A DNA stretch of 8,040 nucleotides, taken from positions 1 to 8,040 of the forward strand of contig CAMPHD010000135.1 in NCBI GenBank assembly GCA_946885765.1. Reading direction: 5' to 3'. The position numbers and the translations under genes were made by a program. The notes below the pieces were generated by a model. That model was given only the letters and a program-made list of their open reading frames with translations, did not search any database and was not told where the DNA came from. This stretch comes from an uncultured Thalassospira sp. (GTDB lineage Bacteria > Pseudomonadota > Alphaproteobacteria > Rhodospirillales_A > Thalassospiraceae). This document shows, in pieces, positions 1 through 6,020 of this stretch (position 1 is the stretch's first letter; every line of letters begins with the position of its first letter).

Positions 1-866
1 ATATTATGATATTCGTAATTGGTGAATGTCTCGCCCTCTGCCGTCGGCGATGTTTTTAGCTGATGGCACACATTGCAATTGGTGAATTGCTGCGAGAAGA
101 AAAGCACACGCCCCAATTCTTCCTGCGGCGTCATTTTGTATTCCCCGCGCAGGAACCGGTCATACTTTGAATCAAATGGTGAAAACTGATCGGTACGCTC
201 GAACGCGGCAATCGCGTCGGTCATTGCAGCATAAGCACGATCCGTATCGCGCCAGACATCATCGCCAAACAACGCCTTGAAACTTTCGACGTAATCATCG
301 TCTTCCTGAAGGCGCGCGACCACTGCCGCCTTGTCCGGCATGCCCATTTCAACCGGATTTAACGGCGGACCACCTGCCTGTTCTGCCAAATCCTTTGCGC
401 GCCCATCCCAGAACTGCCCGCCAACCGGCGTTCCGTCTTCCTTGAAATGGAAATCAGGTGCAAATTTCGCATATGCCGCCATCGGCGCGTTGCGATCGCC
501 AAGCGACGTGCCATCATCGCCAAGCGAATAAGCCCCATGTGCAATGTCGGAACGCGGATCGCGGAATGCGGTTGTCGGTTCATGGCAACTCGCACAGGCC
601 TGCGTTCTGTTTTTTGACAGGTTGGTATCGAAATACAGGGCCTCGCCCAACGCTGCCTTATCGGCAAACGGGGATGTATTGTTTGCCAGTTCGGCCAGCA
701 GTGCAGCGGGCGACTTTTGCGTGGGCGTGGTGATGCCATCCGCAGCCCGTGCAATGTTAATCCAGCCACCGCTTGCAACGGTCATCAGCATCATGGTCGC
801 GAAAAGACAACCATGACGAAGAAACCTTCGGACAGGGGAACTGGCAACATGCGGTAAGACAGGCAT
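1..866 (-). CDS. Di-haem cytochrome c peroxidase (MauG/CcpA family), C-terminus beyond the window
   Basis: Periplasmic bacterial cytochrome c peroxidases reduce hydrogen peroxide to water with electrons from small c-type cytochromes or azurin. The frame is open from the left edge to an ATG at 866, giving 288 visible residues. Residues 1-42 form a signal peptide: Arg/His-rich start, hydrophobic CLFATMMLMTVASGGW, cleavage at ARA|ADG. Two c-type haem motifs are visible: CASCH (residues 91-95) and CNVCH (264-268). Between them are family hallmarks: RNAP, GGQFWDGRAKDL, then NPVEM. A His about 15 residues after the first motif (IAHG) sits where the distal ligand of the N-terminal haem lies in relatives. 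The visible part ends at TNYEYHN, the usual block just after the second haem. The axial ligand of the C-terminal haem would lie beyond the edge, so a peroxidase cannot be told from a MauG-like enzyme here. No strong Shine-Dalgarno precedes the ATG; it was chosen because later Mets (residues 25-28) would remove the basic part of the signal peptide. An FNR-type box lies upstream. Confidence 0.93.
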   Translation of the reverse strand, partial: MPVLPHVASSPVRRFLRHGCLFATMMLMTVASGGWINIARAADGITTPTQKSPAALLAELANNTSPFADKAALGEALYFDTNLSKNRTQACASCHEPTTAFRDPRSDIAHGAYSLGDDGTSLGDRNAPMAAYAKFAPDFHFKEDGTPVGGQFWDGRAKDLAEQAGGPPLNPVEMGMPDKAAVVARLQEDDDYVESFKALFGDDVWRDTDRAYAAMTDAIAAFERTDQFSPFDSKYDRFLRGEYKMTPQEELGRVLFFSQQFTNCNVCHQLKTSPTAEGETFTNYEYHN

Positions 867-943
867 ATTCGATATCCGGCATTCAATACTGGCCGCATCA
901 TCGCGACCAATAATCACTTACAACAGTGTAATTGCACCCTGCC

Positions 944-957
944 TTGACAAAGGTCAA
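944..957. promoter_or_regulatory. FNR/ANR/FixK-type box upstream of the di-haem peroxidase
   Basis: The sequence TTGACAAAGGTCAA is a perfect dyad, TTGAC-N4-GTCAA, matching the FNR-superfamily pattern TTGAY-N4-RTCAA with the correct four-base spacer. Its centre (about 950.5) lies about 85 bases upstream of the peroxidase ATG on the minus strand. A weak -10-like GATTAT reads on the minus strand at 915-910, which would place the transcription start roughly 41-48 bases from the box centre, close to a class II activator position. FNR/ANR control of cytochrome c peroxidase genes is known in other proteobacteria. Binding here, and which family member binds, is inferred. The box begins only about 24 bases from the stop codon of the upstream permease gene, so it belongs to the peroxidase and suggests that gene has its own promoter. 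Confidence 0.7.
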
Positions 958-980
958 TGGTTCCGGTCGGATAATTCCGG

Positions 981-1880
981 TCAGATCGCAACCTTGGGGC
1001 GGCGCCCCATCATCGGCAACAATTGTACTCCGATGATTGCGGCAAGGATCACCCCGCAACCGGCATATTCGGCTGGTGCCAATCGTTCTCCAAGGAAGAA
1101 TGCCCCGGCGATTGCGGCAAATACGGCTTCGGCACTCATGATGATCGCGGCATCTGCGGCCTCGGTATAATTCTGGGCCACCGCCTGTAGGGTAAAGGCG
1201 ATCCCGGCTGACATAATCCCGGCATACAGGATTTCAAACCCGGCATTATGGATATCGGCAAAGCTGAAGGTTTCCAGCATCCCGCCCATCGCCATGCCAA
1301 GCAGGCCGGTTATAAAAAACTGAACGGTGGCGACCAGTGCCGGGGCGTTGGTGCGTGTCACCATCACACCGATCATCACGACCTGCACCGCCCAGAACAG
1401 CGCACTGCCCATCACCCAGAAATCACCCGATCCAAGGGCCGACAGGTTACCACCACTCAGAAGATAGGTGCCGAAAACACACATCATCCCGCCCGGCCAT
1501 ACCGACCAGTGGGGCTTTGTCCGAAATATCATGAAAGCCAGAACCGGCACCAACGGCACATAAAATGCCGTCAGAAAGGCCGCATTGGTGACGGTGGTAT
1601 CCATGATGCCGATCTGCTGCAGGATGCTGGCCAGATACATCGAAACACCGGTAAAGATCAGGCCAAGCTTGTTGGCCCTCGAAAGCGTCCGTCCTTCGCG
1701 CTTCATGTTGCGCCATTCACGAAGCGCAAACGGCAACACGACAAGCGTCCCCAAAAGGAACCGAACACCGGTAAAATATTGCGGGCCGATATTGTCCATG
1801 CCGGTCTGCTGGACAACAAAAGTCGTGCCCCAGATCAGGGCCACAAAGACGATTACGCCGTTCGCCTGCCAACGCGTCAT
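981..1880 (-). CDS. EamA/DMT-family permease (putative metabolite exporter)
   Basis: This 299-residue, very hydrophobic inner-membrane protein has the length and repeat layout of EamA/RhaT-type drug/metabolite transporters: ten membrane helices in two homologous halves (about residues 8-140 and 150-290). The first helix contains the typical ALIWGTTFVVQQTG start. The second half carries the usual AADAAIIMSAEAVFAAIAGAFFLGERL-like ending, where an acidic Glu and the ...GE... turn precede the final helix. A short basic tail (GRRPKVAI) faces the cytoplasm by the positive-inside rule. Family members export amino acids, nucleotides or other small metabolites; the substrate cannot be read from sequence. 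The start ATG at 1880 is preceded by only a weak purine-rich site (CAGGAAAC). It lies on the same strand as the beta-helix gene upstream (134-base gap) and the peroxidase downstream (114-base gap), but the gaps argue for separate transcripts. Confidence 0.92.
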   Translation of the reverse strand: MTRWQANGVIVFVALIWGTTFVVQQTGMDNIGPQYFTGVRFLLGTLVVLPFALREWRNMKREGRTLSRANKLGLIFTGVSMYLASILQQIGIMDTTVTNAAFLTAFYVPLVPVLAFMIFRTKPHWSVWPGGMMCVFGTYLLSGGNLSALGSGDFWVMGSALFWAVQVVMIGVMVTRTNAPALVATVQFFITGLLGMAMGGMLETFSFADIHNAGFEILYAGIMSAGIAFTLQAVAQNYTEAADAAIIMSAEAVFAAIAGAFFLGERLAPAEYAGCGVILAAIIGVQLLPMMGRRPKVAI

Positions 1881-1953
1881 TTCCCGGTTCCGTTTCCTGA
1901 TAGCCGGGCGTGGTGGCGCGCGGCGTGTTATGGTTTTATGGGTATCTGAATTG

Positions 1954-1984
1954 CTTGCTAGCGCAGAGTCCCCGCGCAGGCAAG
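1954..1984. other. Intergenic stem-loop between the beta-helix gene and the permease gene
   Basis: An interrupted inverted repeat: outer arms CTTGC/GCAAG, a two-base internal mismatch on each side, then inner arms GCGC/GCGC around a nine-base loop. It lies about 30 bases past the stop codon of the beta-helix gene and about 75 bases before the permease start, both on the minus strand. No T-run follows it on either strand, so it is not a canonical intrinsic terminator. It could be an RNA processing or stability hairpin, a weak terminator, or chance. No convincing promoter was seen in the rest of the 1881-2014 gap. Confidence 0.4.
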
Positions 1985-2014
1985 ATGATCCTTTATGTCC
2001 GGCAATCCCGGTTC

Positions 2015-2548
2015 TTACTCGGTTTTTAGATCGTCGGGGATTGTCACGCGATATTCCTGTGCCAGATCGGCATAACGGTCTGCCGATACCTTGAAAAATT
2101 CGATTTCTTCCTGCGTCAGGTCACGTACGTTGCGCGCTGGAACACCGGCCCAAAGTTCCCCCGCCGGAATACGTTTCCCGGGTGCCAAAAGCGCCCCCGC
2201 ACCGAGCATAGCCCCCTGTTCGATCACGCAGCCATCCATCACCGTGGCACTCATGCCGACGAAACTTCTGTCTTCAAGCGTGCAGGCATGGATGACGGCA
2301 GCATGGCCAATGGTTACATCGTCGCCGATATAAGTGCCAAACTTGCCCTTGGCGACATGCACCATTGTCAGGTCCTGAATATTGGTGCGAGATCCGATGC
2401 GAATTTCATGCACGTCACCACGGATGACACAGCCAAACCAGATCCCGGTTTCCGCCCCGATTTCAACATCGCCGATGATTGTCGCATTCGGCGCGATGAA
2501 GGCCGTTTCGTCAATGGTGGGGCGCACCCCGCGATAGCTCAGGATCAT
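2015..2548 (-). CDS. Gamma-carbonic-anhydrase-like hexapeptide-repeat protein (YrdA/PaaY type)
   Basis: A 177-residue left-handed parallel beta-helix protein of the gamma-carbonic-anhydrase superfamily, which forms trimers with a metal at each subunit interface. The three metal-binding histidines are present: H64 (in TMVHV), H82 and H87 (in IGHAAVIH). The conserved RGD block (R43, D45) and NIQD block (Q58, D59), which surround the active site in Cam-type enzymes, are also there. Imperfect hexapeptide repeats run from about residue 15 to 125, followed by the usual GVPAR motif and a C-terminal helix (about 143-165). The acidic loop and proton-shuttle Glu of archaeal Cam are absent, as in most bacterial YrdA/CaiE/PaaY proteins. 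Carbonic anhydrase activity is therefore possible but unproven, and a thioesterase-like or unknown role is equally open. The ATG at 2548 is preferred over an in-frame TTG at 2566 because an AAAGG site lies 10 bases upstream of it. Cytoplasmic; apparently monocistronic. Confidence 0.92.
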   Translation of the reverse strand: MILSYRGVRPTIDETAFIAPNATIIGDVEIGAETGIWFGCVIRGDVHEIRIGSRTNIQDLTMVHVAKGKFGTYIGDDVTIGHAAVIHACTLEDRSFVGMSATVMDGCVIEQGAMLGAGALLAPGKRIPAGELWAGVPARNVRDLTQEEIEFFKVSADRYADLAQEYRVTIPDDLKTE

Positions 2549-2625
2549 GGTCTGGCGACCTTTCAATTGTGGGATCGGTTTTCACTGGTGCTGCACTTGC
2601 CCGTTACCGGGAAAATCGCGGCATC

Positions 2626-2652
2626 TTGACTTGGTAGTTTAAATTCTAACAT
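2626..2652 (+). promoter_or_regulatory. Possible promoter for the solute-binding protein gene
   Basis: TTGACT (2626-2631) is a five-of-six match to a sigma-70 -35 box. TAACAT (2647-2652) is a partial -10 match, but the 15-base spacer is short. It lies in the 142-base gap between divergently transcribed genes, about 40 bases before the ATG at 2691. No convincing opposing promoter for the beta-helix gene was seen in the same gap. Confidence 0.3.
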
Positions 2653-2690
2653 GTGGATATGGAAACCCCGTTCTCATCCAAATCGTGATC

Positions 2691-3545
2691 ATGCCAGCAA
2701 ACCGAAATTTTAACTGTCCCGAAGGACACAGACAGCTTGTCGGCTTCATTCTGCTGGCTGCGTTCATTATCATATGGGTTGTCACATTCACCAATGATGC
2801 CCATGCGCAGTCAGAACCGTTCCGTCAGGGACAATTGCGTGCCGCCTTTTCGATCTGGGAACCGTTTGTAATTGAAGACGCATCGGAACAACACGGGATC
2901 GATATGGCGATCCTGACCGAATTGTCACACCGCATGGGCAAGGTTCTGGTGCTTAACCCCTGCCCGTGGCGGCGGTGCCTTAAAATGCTTGAAGATGGCG
3001 ATATCGACGTTCTTTCAAGCTTTGCCTACACCGCCGAACGCGAACAATTCGCGTTTTACATCAAGCCCGCCTATAGCCGTGTCAGCCCGGTATTTTATGT
3101 CCGTCAGGATGGGCAGACTGTTATTTCCCGATATGAAGACCTGTCGACACTGGCCATCGGATCGGTCGTTGATTCACGTTATTTCGAGCCGTTTGACAGC
3201 GACACGTCCCTGAACAAATTCGAAGCCAGCAGCGAAATGCTGCTGCTACGCATGCTGGAGGCAAAACGCGTCGATGTCATTGTCGGATCGGACGCCAATG
3301 TCGATTTTGAAATCCGGCGCAACGACCTTGACGATATCATCACGAAGGCCGAATTTCGCCCCGACCATCACAATGATATCCATATTGCGGTATCACGAAA
3401 TTCCCCATTGATGAGCCAGACAGATCAGATATCGAAAATCATCACCGACCTGCGCGAGGAAGGTTTCATCGCCCGGGTCCATGCCCGGTACTGGCCCTCA
3501 AGTGACGATGCGAAATACCCGGACCAACCCGCATCAACCGAATAG
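2691..3545 (+). CDS. Orphan periplasmic solute-binding protein, family 3 (SBP_bac_3-like)
   Basis: A 284-residue secreted protein resembling family-3 extracellular solute-binding proteins, the class that captures amino acids and similar small polar ligands. Residues 1-39 are a signal peptide with a long hydrophobic core (VGFILLAAFIIIWVVTF) and cleavage at AHA|QSE. The mature part opens with the typical first strand LRAAFSIWEPFVIED, then GIDMAILTELSHRMG, a conserved NPCPWRRCLKMLEDGDIDVLSSFAYTAER-type block (about 89-117), the hinge-region AYSRVSPVFYV, and a second lobe with VDVIVGSD (194-201). The end, IITDLREEGFIARVHARYW, matches the family's final helix. No permease or ATPase gene is nearby, so it is not a complete ABC importer here. 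Such orphans may serve a distant transporter or act as ligand sensors. ATG at 2691 is chosen over an in-frame GTG six bases earlier; neither has a strong ribosome binding site. C91 and C96 could form a short disulphide. The gene ends 14 bases before the convergent permease's stop. Confidence 0.87.
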   Translation: MPANRNFNCPEGHRQLVGFILLAAFIIIWVVTFTNDAHAQSEPFRQGQLRAAFSIWEPFVIEDASEQHGIDMAILTELSHRMGKVLVLNPCPWRRCLKMLEDGDIDVLSSFAYTAEREQFAFYIKPAYSRVSPVFYVRQDGQTVISRYEDLSTLAIGSVVDSRYFEPFDSDTSLNKFEASSEMLLLRMLEAKRVDVIVGSDANVDFEIRRNDLDDIITKAEFRPDHHNDIHIAVSRNSPLMSQTDQISKIITDLREEGFIARVHARYWPSSDDAKYPDQPASTE

Positions 3546-3559
3546 CCAGATATTGAAAC

Positions 3560-4435
3560 CTATCGGGCAAACCGTTTGGCCCCGGCAACACAGGCAACCA
3601 CGCCGACGGTCACCGCGATCATCAGGCTACCCACCGGCTCGGCCAAAAGCAACCCTGCCAGCAGCAAACCAAAGAACGGTTGCAGCAATTGTAACTGCCC
3701 GACCGCCGCAATCCCGCCCAAGGCCAATCCGCGATACCAGAAGAAAAAACCGATCAGCATGCTAAACAGCGAGACATACCCAAGACCAAACCACGCAGGA
3801 ATACCAATTCCGGCAAAACTACCCGGCAAAGTCGCAACACAAAGCGCAAGCATCGGCACCAGCGAAATCACCAGCGCCCAGCAGATCACCTGCCATCCAC
3901 CAAGACGACGGGACAGTTTTGCGCCCTCGGCATAACCAAGCCCGCAAACAATCACCGCCCCCAGCATGTAAAGATCACCACGCAATGCCCCCGCATTGCT
4001 TTCCATTGCGGCAAAACCAGCGACAAGCCCACTGCCAAGAACCGAAAAAAACCAGAACACGGCCTTTGGCCGCTCACCACCGCACAACACCCCGAAAATC
4101 GCCGTCGCCAATGGCAGCAATCCGATAAAGACAATCGATCTGGCCGAGGTGATATGTTCAAGCGCAAGGGCGGTCAGCAACGGAAAGCCGACGACAACCC
4201 CGCCCGCCACCACCAGCAATGACATCCAGTCCGATGCCTGCGGCCGGGCGGTTCGCGACACCACAAGCAATATGGCGGCCAGCAGACCGGCAATTGCCGC
4301 ACGCGCAACGGTCAGAAACAGGGGATCGAAATCCATGACGGCAATCCGGGTGGCGGGCAATGACCCGCTGAAAATCAGGATGCCGATCAACCCGCTGATC
4401 CAGCCACTACTTGTCCGTTGAACTGCAATTGCCAT
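3560..4435 (-). CDS. EamA/DMT-family permease divergent from a MocR regulator
   Basis: A 291-residue inner-membrane protein with about ten hydrophobic helices in two EamA-like halves (roughly residues 12-135 and 150-285). Visible marks include the first-helix block SGSLPATRIAV, the end-of-half block LALEHITSARSIVFIGLLPLATAIFGVLCGGERP, and the second-half counterpart LALGGIAAVGQLQLLQPFFGLLLAGLLLAEP. The latter two show the internal duplication. A basic tail (AGAKRFAR) follows the last helix. Its role is probably small-molecule efflux; the substrate is unknown. ATG at 4435 is strongly preferred because GGAGG lies five bases upstream; in-frame ATGs at 4450 and 4486 have no such site and would add residues outside the family's normal start. 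It is transcribed away from the MocR gene across a 109-base gap, which suggests that regulator controls it. It differs clearly from the other permease at 981-1880, so it is not a recent local duplicate. Confidence 0.92.
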   Translation of the reverse strand: MAIAVQRTSSGWISGLIGILIFSGSLPATRIAVMDFDPLFLTVARAAIAGLLAAILLVVSRTARPQASDWMSLLVVAGGVVVGFPLLTALALEHITSARSIVFIGLLPLATAIFGVLCGGERPKAVFWFFSVLGSGLVAGFAAMESNAGALRGDLYMLGAVIVCGLGYAEGAKLSRRLGGWQVICWALVISLVPMLALCVATLPGSFAGIGIPAWFGLGYVSLFSMLIGFFFWYRGLALGGIAAVGQLQLLQPFFGLLLAGLLLAEPVGSLMIAVTVGVVACVAGAKRFAR

Positions 4436-4440
4436 CAAAA

Positions 4441-4446
4441 CCTCCG
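4441..4446 (-). promoter_or_regulatory. Ribosome binding site deciding the permease start
   Basis: CGGAGG on the minus strand, with a five-base spacer (TTTTG) to the ATG at 4435. This is the strongest Shine-Dalgarno in the window and fixes the start against the longer in-frame alternatives. Confidence 0.8.
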
Positions 4447-4471
4447 TCATGTTCGAAGATTTATCTATCGC

Positions 4472-4500
4472 TTGCCAGCCGCACATCGACCAGACACAAT
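4472..4500 (+). promoter_or_regulatory. Predicted sigma-70-type promoter of the MocR gene
   Basis: TTGCCA (4472-4477, five of six to the -35 consensus) is separated by exactly 17 bases from CACAAT (4495-4500, four of six to the -10). Transcription would begin near 4507, about 38 bases before the GTG start. A second -10-like TACAAT lies at 4505-4510 but lacks a matching -35. The reverse promoter for the permease could not be placed with confidence. Confidence 0.45.
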
Positions 4501-4545
4501 CAAATACAATTTCAACAAACTGTACCGATTACAGGAGCAATACAG
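4496..4545. promoter_or_regulatory. Candidate operator: phased ACAA repeats and CTGTA-N5-TACAG dyad
   Basis: Two ACAAT copies start at 4496 and 4506, and a related ACAAA starts at 4515, giving spacings of 10 and 9 bases, close to one helical turn. They are followed by CTGTA-CCGAT-TACAG (4520-4534), a perfect five-base-arm inverted repeat. A second TACAG lies 11 bases further on (4541-4545), overlapping the GTG start. Together these overlap the predicted -10, the transcription start and the ribosome binding site of the MocR gene, a position suited to autorepression. MocR/GabR-type regulators commonly bind short direct repeats in the gap to a divergent target gene. The assignment is inferred from position and pattern. 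Confidence 0.35.
4532..4537 (+). promoter_or_regulatory. Ribosome binding site deciding the GTG start of the MocR gene
   Basis: CAGGAG with a seven-base spacer (CAATACA) to the GTG at 4545. In-frame ATG at 4449 has no such site, would place the start upstream of the predicted promoter, and would overlap the permease leader. Confidence 0.7.
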
Positions 4546-5954
4546 TGGCGCCTGACGGATCACCAAAACAGTCGGACAACGGAACACTTGTCGTCCGCGT
4601 CATGGCCATAATCCGCGACCGGATTGAGGCGCGCAATCTGCTTGCCGGGGATCGGCTGCCTTCGATCCGGGGGCTTGCGCGACAAATGAAGGTGTCAAAT
4701 TCAACCGTGGTCGAGGCTTATGACCGGCTGGTGGCCGAAGGCATGATCGAGGCCCGCCGAGGATCAGGTTTTTATGTGTCAGGTCATACCGCACCGCTTT
4801 CGATTGCCCAAATCGGCCCGAAACTGGATCGGGCCATTGATCCGTTCTGGGTTTCGCGCCAGTCGCTTGATGCCCGGCCTGATATGATCAAACCCGGTTG
4901 CGGCTGGCTTCCGGCGGACTGGATGCCTGAAACAGCCATAAGGCGGGCTCTTCGCAATCTGTCACGCGCCGATAACGCCACACTCGTCGATTACGGCACA
5001 CCGCTTGGTCTGGCACCCTTACGACAACTCTTGTCCCGCCGTATGAGCACCTATGGCATTGATGCAGATCCCGGCCAGATTCTGTTGACCGAGTCCGGGA
5101 CCCAGGCGATTGATATGTTGTGCCGGTTTCTGATCGAACCGGGCGATACGGTGCTGATCGATGATCCGTGCTATTTCAATTTTCAGGCATTGCTGCGCGC
5201 GCATCGCGCCAATATTGTCGGCGTGCCCTTTACCGCCACCGGGCCTGATATCGATGCCTTTGCCCGGATTGCCGCCGCGCATAAGCCCCGCCTCTATATT
5301 ACCAATTCCGGACTGCACAACCCAACCGGTGCATCATTGTCGCCGATGGTCGCCCACCGCGTTTTGAAAATTGCCGAAGAACATGACCTGATCGTCATCG
5401 AAGACGATATTTTTGCCGATTTCGAAAACACCCCTGCCCCAAGGCTGGCAGCCCTTGGCGGGCTTGACCGGGTTGTCCATATCGGAAGCTTTTCCAAAAC
5501 GCTTTCTGCCTCGGTCCGGTGCGGCTATATCGCGGCAAGTCCCGACTGGATCGAAGGCCTGACCGATCTTAAGATCGCGACCGGCTTTTCAAGCCCGAAT
5601 TTTTCGGCCGAACTGATTTTCTCGGTCCTGAAGGACGGCACCTATCGCAAGCATATGGATGCCTTGCGCGACCGGCTGACGCGTACCATGTCCGTTGCCG
5701 AAACCCGTCTTGGCCGCCTTGGCATCACACCGGCAATCAGGCCCGATGCCGGGATTTTCCTGTGGTGTCACCTGCCCGCCCTCATCGATGCCGCGACACT
5801 TGCCCGCGATGCGCTGGCCGACGGGGTGGTTCTGGCACCCGGTAATGTTTTCAGCATCTCGCAATCGGCCGGAAACCTGATGCGCTTTAACATCGCACAA
5901 TGCGAAGACGACCGTGTTTTCACCGTTCTTGAACAGGCAATCCTGAACGCGTGA
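4545..5954 (+). CDS. MocR/GabR-type transcriptional regulator (GntR wHTH plus PLP aminotransferase fold)
   Basis: A 469-residue fusion regulator starting at GTG. Residues about 15-78 are a GntR winged helix, with the hallmark GDRLPSIRGLARQMKVSNSTVVEAYDRL and RRGSGFYVSG wing. A short linker leads to a fold-type I aminotransferase domain (about 110-469). It has the motifs NPTG (259-262), IEDD (285-288), SFSKTLSASVRCGY with the PLP-binding lysine K318, and a C-terminal MRF in which R447 is the expected carboxylate-binding Arg. The protein should form a head-to-tail dimer that senses PLP together with an amino compound and switches transcription; true catalysis is normally absent in the family. 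By eye, the Tyr that follows the Asp-Asp pair in GabR (DDY) is Ile289 here, so the cofactor pocket is altered. The divergent EamA permease is its likely target, along with itself. A shared terminator ends the gene 12 bases after the stop. The effector is not predictable. Confidence 0.93.
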   Translation: MAPDGSPKQSDNGTLVVRVMAIIRDRIEARNLLAGDRLPSIRGLARQMKVSNSTVVEAYDRLVAEGMIEARRGSGFYVSGHTAPLSIAQIGPKLDRAIDPFWVSRQSLDARPDMIKPGCGWLPADWMPETAIRRALRNLSRADNATLVDYGTPLGLAPLRQLLSRRMSTYGIDADPGQILLTESGTQAIDMLCRFLIEPGDTVLIDDPCYFNFQALLRAHRANIVGVPFTATGPDIDAFARIAAAHKPRLYITNSGLHNPTGASLSPMVAHRVLKIAEEHDLIVIEDDIFADFENTPAPRLAALGGLDRVVHIGSFSKTLSASVRCGYIAASPDWIEGLTDLKIATGFSSPNFSAELIFSVLKDGTYRKHMDALRDRLTRTMSVAETRLGRLGITPAIRPDAGIFLWCHLPALIDAATLARDALADGVVLAPGNVFSISQSAGNLMRFNIAQCEDDRVFTVLEQAILNA

Positions 5955-5965
5955 TGCGGCCATGA

Positions 5966-6000
5966 AAAAGGGGCGCATCCAGACCGGACACGCCCCTTTT
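5966..6000. terminator. Bidirectional intrinsic terminator between the MocR gene and argC
   Basis: Perfect ten-base arms AAAAGGGGCG (5966-5975) and CGCCCCTTTT (5991-6000) enclose a 15-base loop that can itself pair TCC with GGA. The A-run on one side and T-run on the other give a U-tract in both directions, so it can end the MocR transcript (stop at 5954) on the plus strand and argC (stop at 6021) on the minus strand. Confidence 0.9.
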
Positions 6001-6020
6001 GACAGGATGCTGTTGCGCGA

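Noticed and set aside
359..778. Minus-strand open frame of 139 codons overlapping the peroxidase gene
   Set aside because: It is in a different frame from the haem-motif-containing gene, has low-complexity Arg/Pro-rich composition and no recognisable domain; the peroxidase frame explains the region fully.
961..983. Two copies of TTCCGGTC 14 bases apart at the end of the first permease gene
   Set aside because: Only eight bases, two copies, partly within the stop codon region; no sign of a longer repeat or attachment site.
1248..1949. Plus-strand open frame of 233 codons opposite the first permease
   Set aside because: Composition is His/Arg/Lys-rich and unlike a real protein; it is the antisense shadow of the EamA gene.
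2600..2611. CCCG-TTAC-CGGG hairpin in the divergent gap between the beta-helix and binding-protein genes
   Set aside because: Only four-base arms with no T-run and no clear placement relative to a promoter; expected by chance at this GC content.
3568..3586. GGGCAAACCGTTTGGCCC near-palindrome just after the binding-protein gene, considered as a terminator
   Set aside because: The stem is broken by an unpaired base, lacks a T-run on either strand, and lies within the last codons of the convergent permease gene.
981..4435. The two EamA permeases as a local tandem duplication
   Set aside because: They share only the family fold; their residue sequences differ throughout, so they are distant paralogues.
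3560..4486. Longer permease start at ATG 4486 or 4450
   Set aside because: GGAGG five bases before the ATG at 4435 is far stronger than anything near the earlier ATGs, and the extra residues are not membrane-protein-like.
4449..4544. Longer MocR start at ATG 4449
   Set aside because: No ribosome binding site there, the predicted promoter lies downstream of it, and the extra 32 residues match no part of the GntR domain; GTG 4545 has a good site at the right distance.
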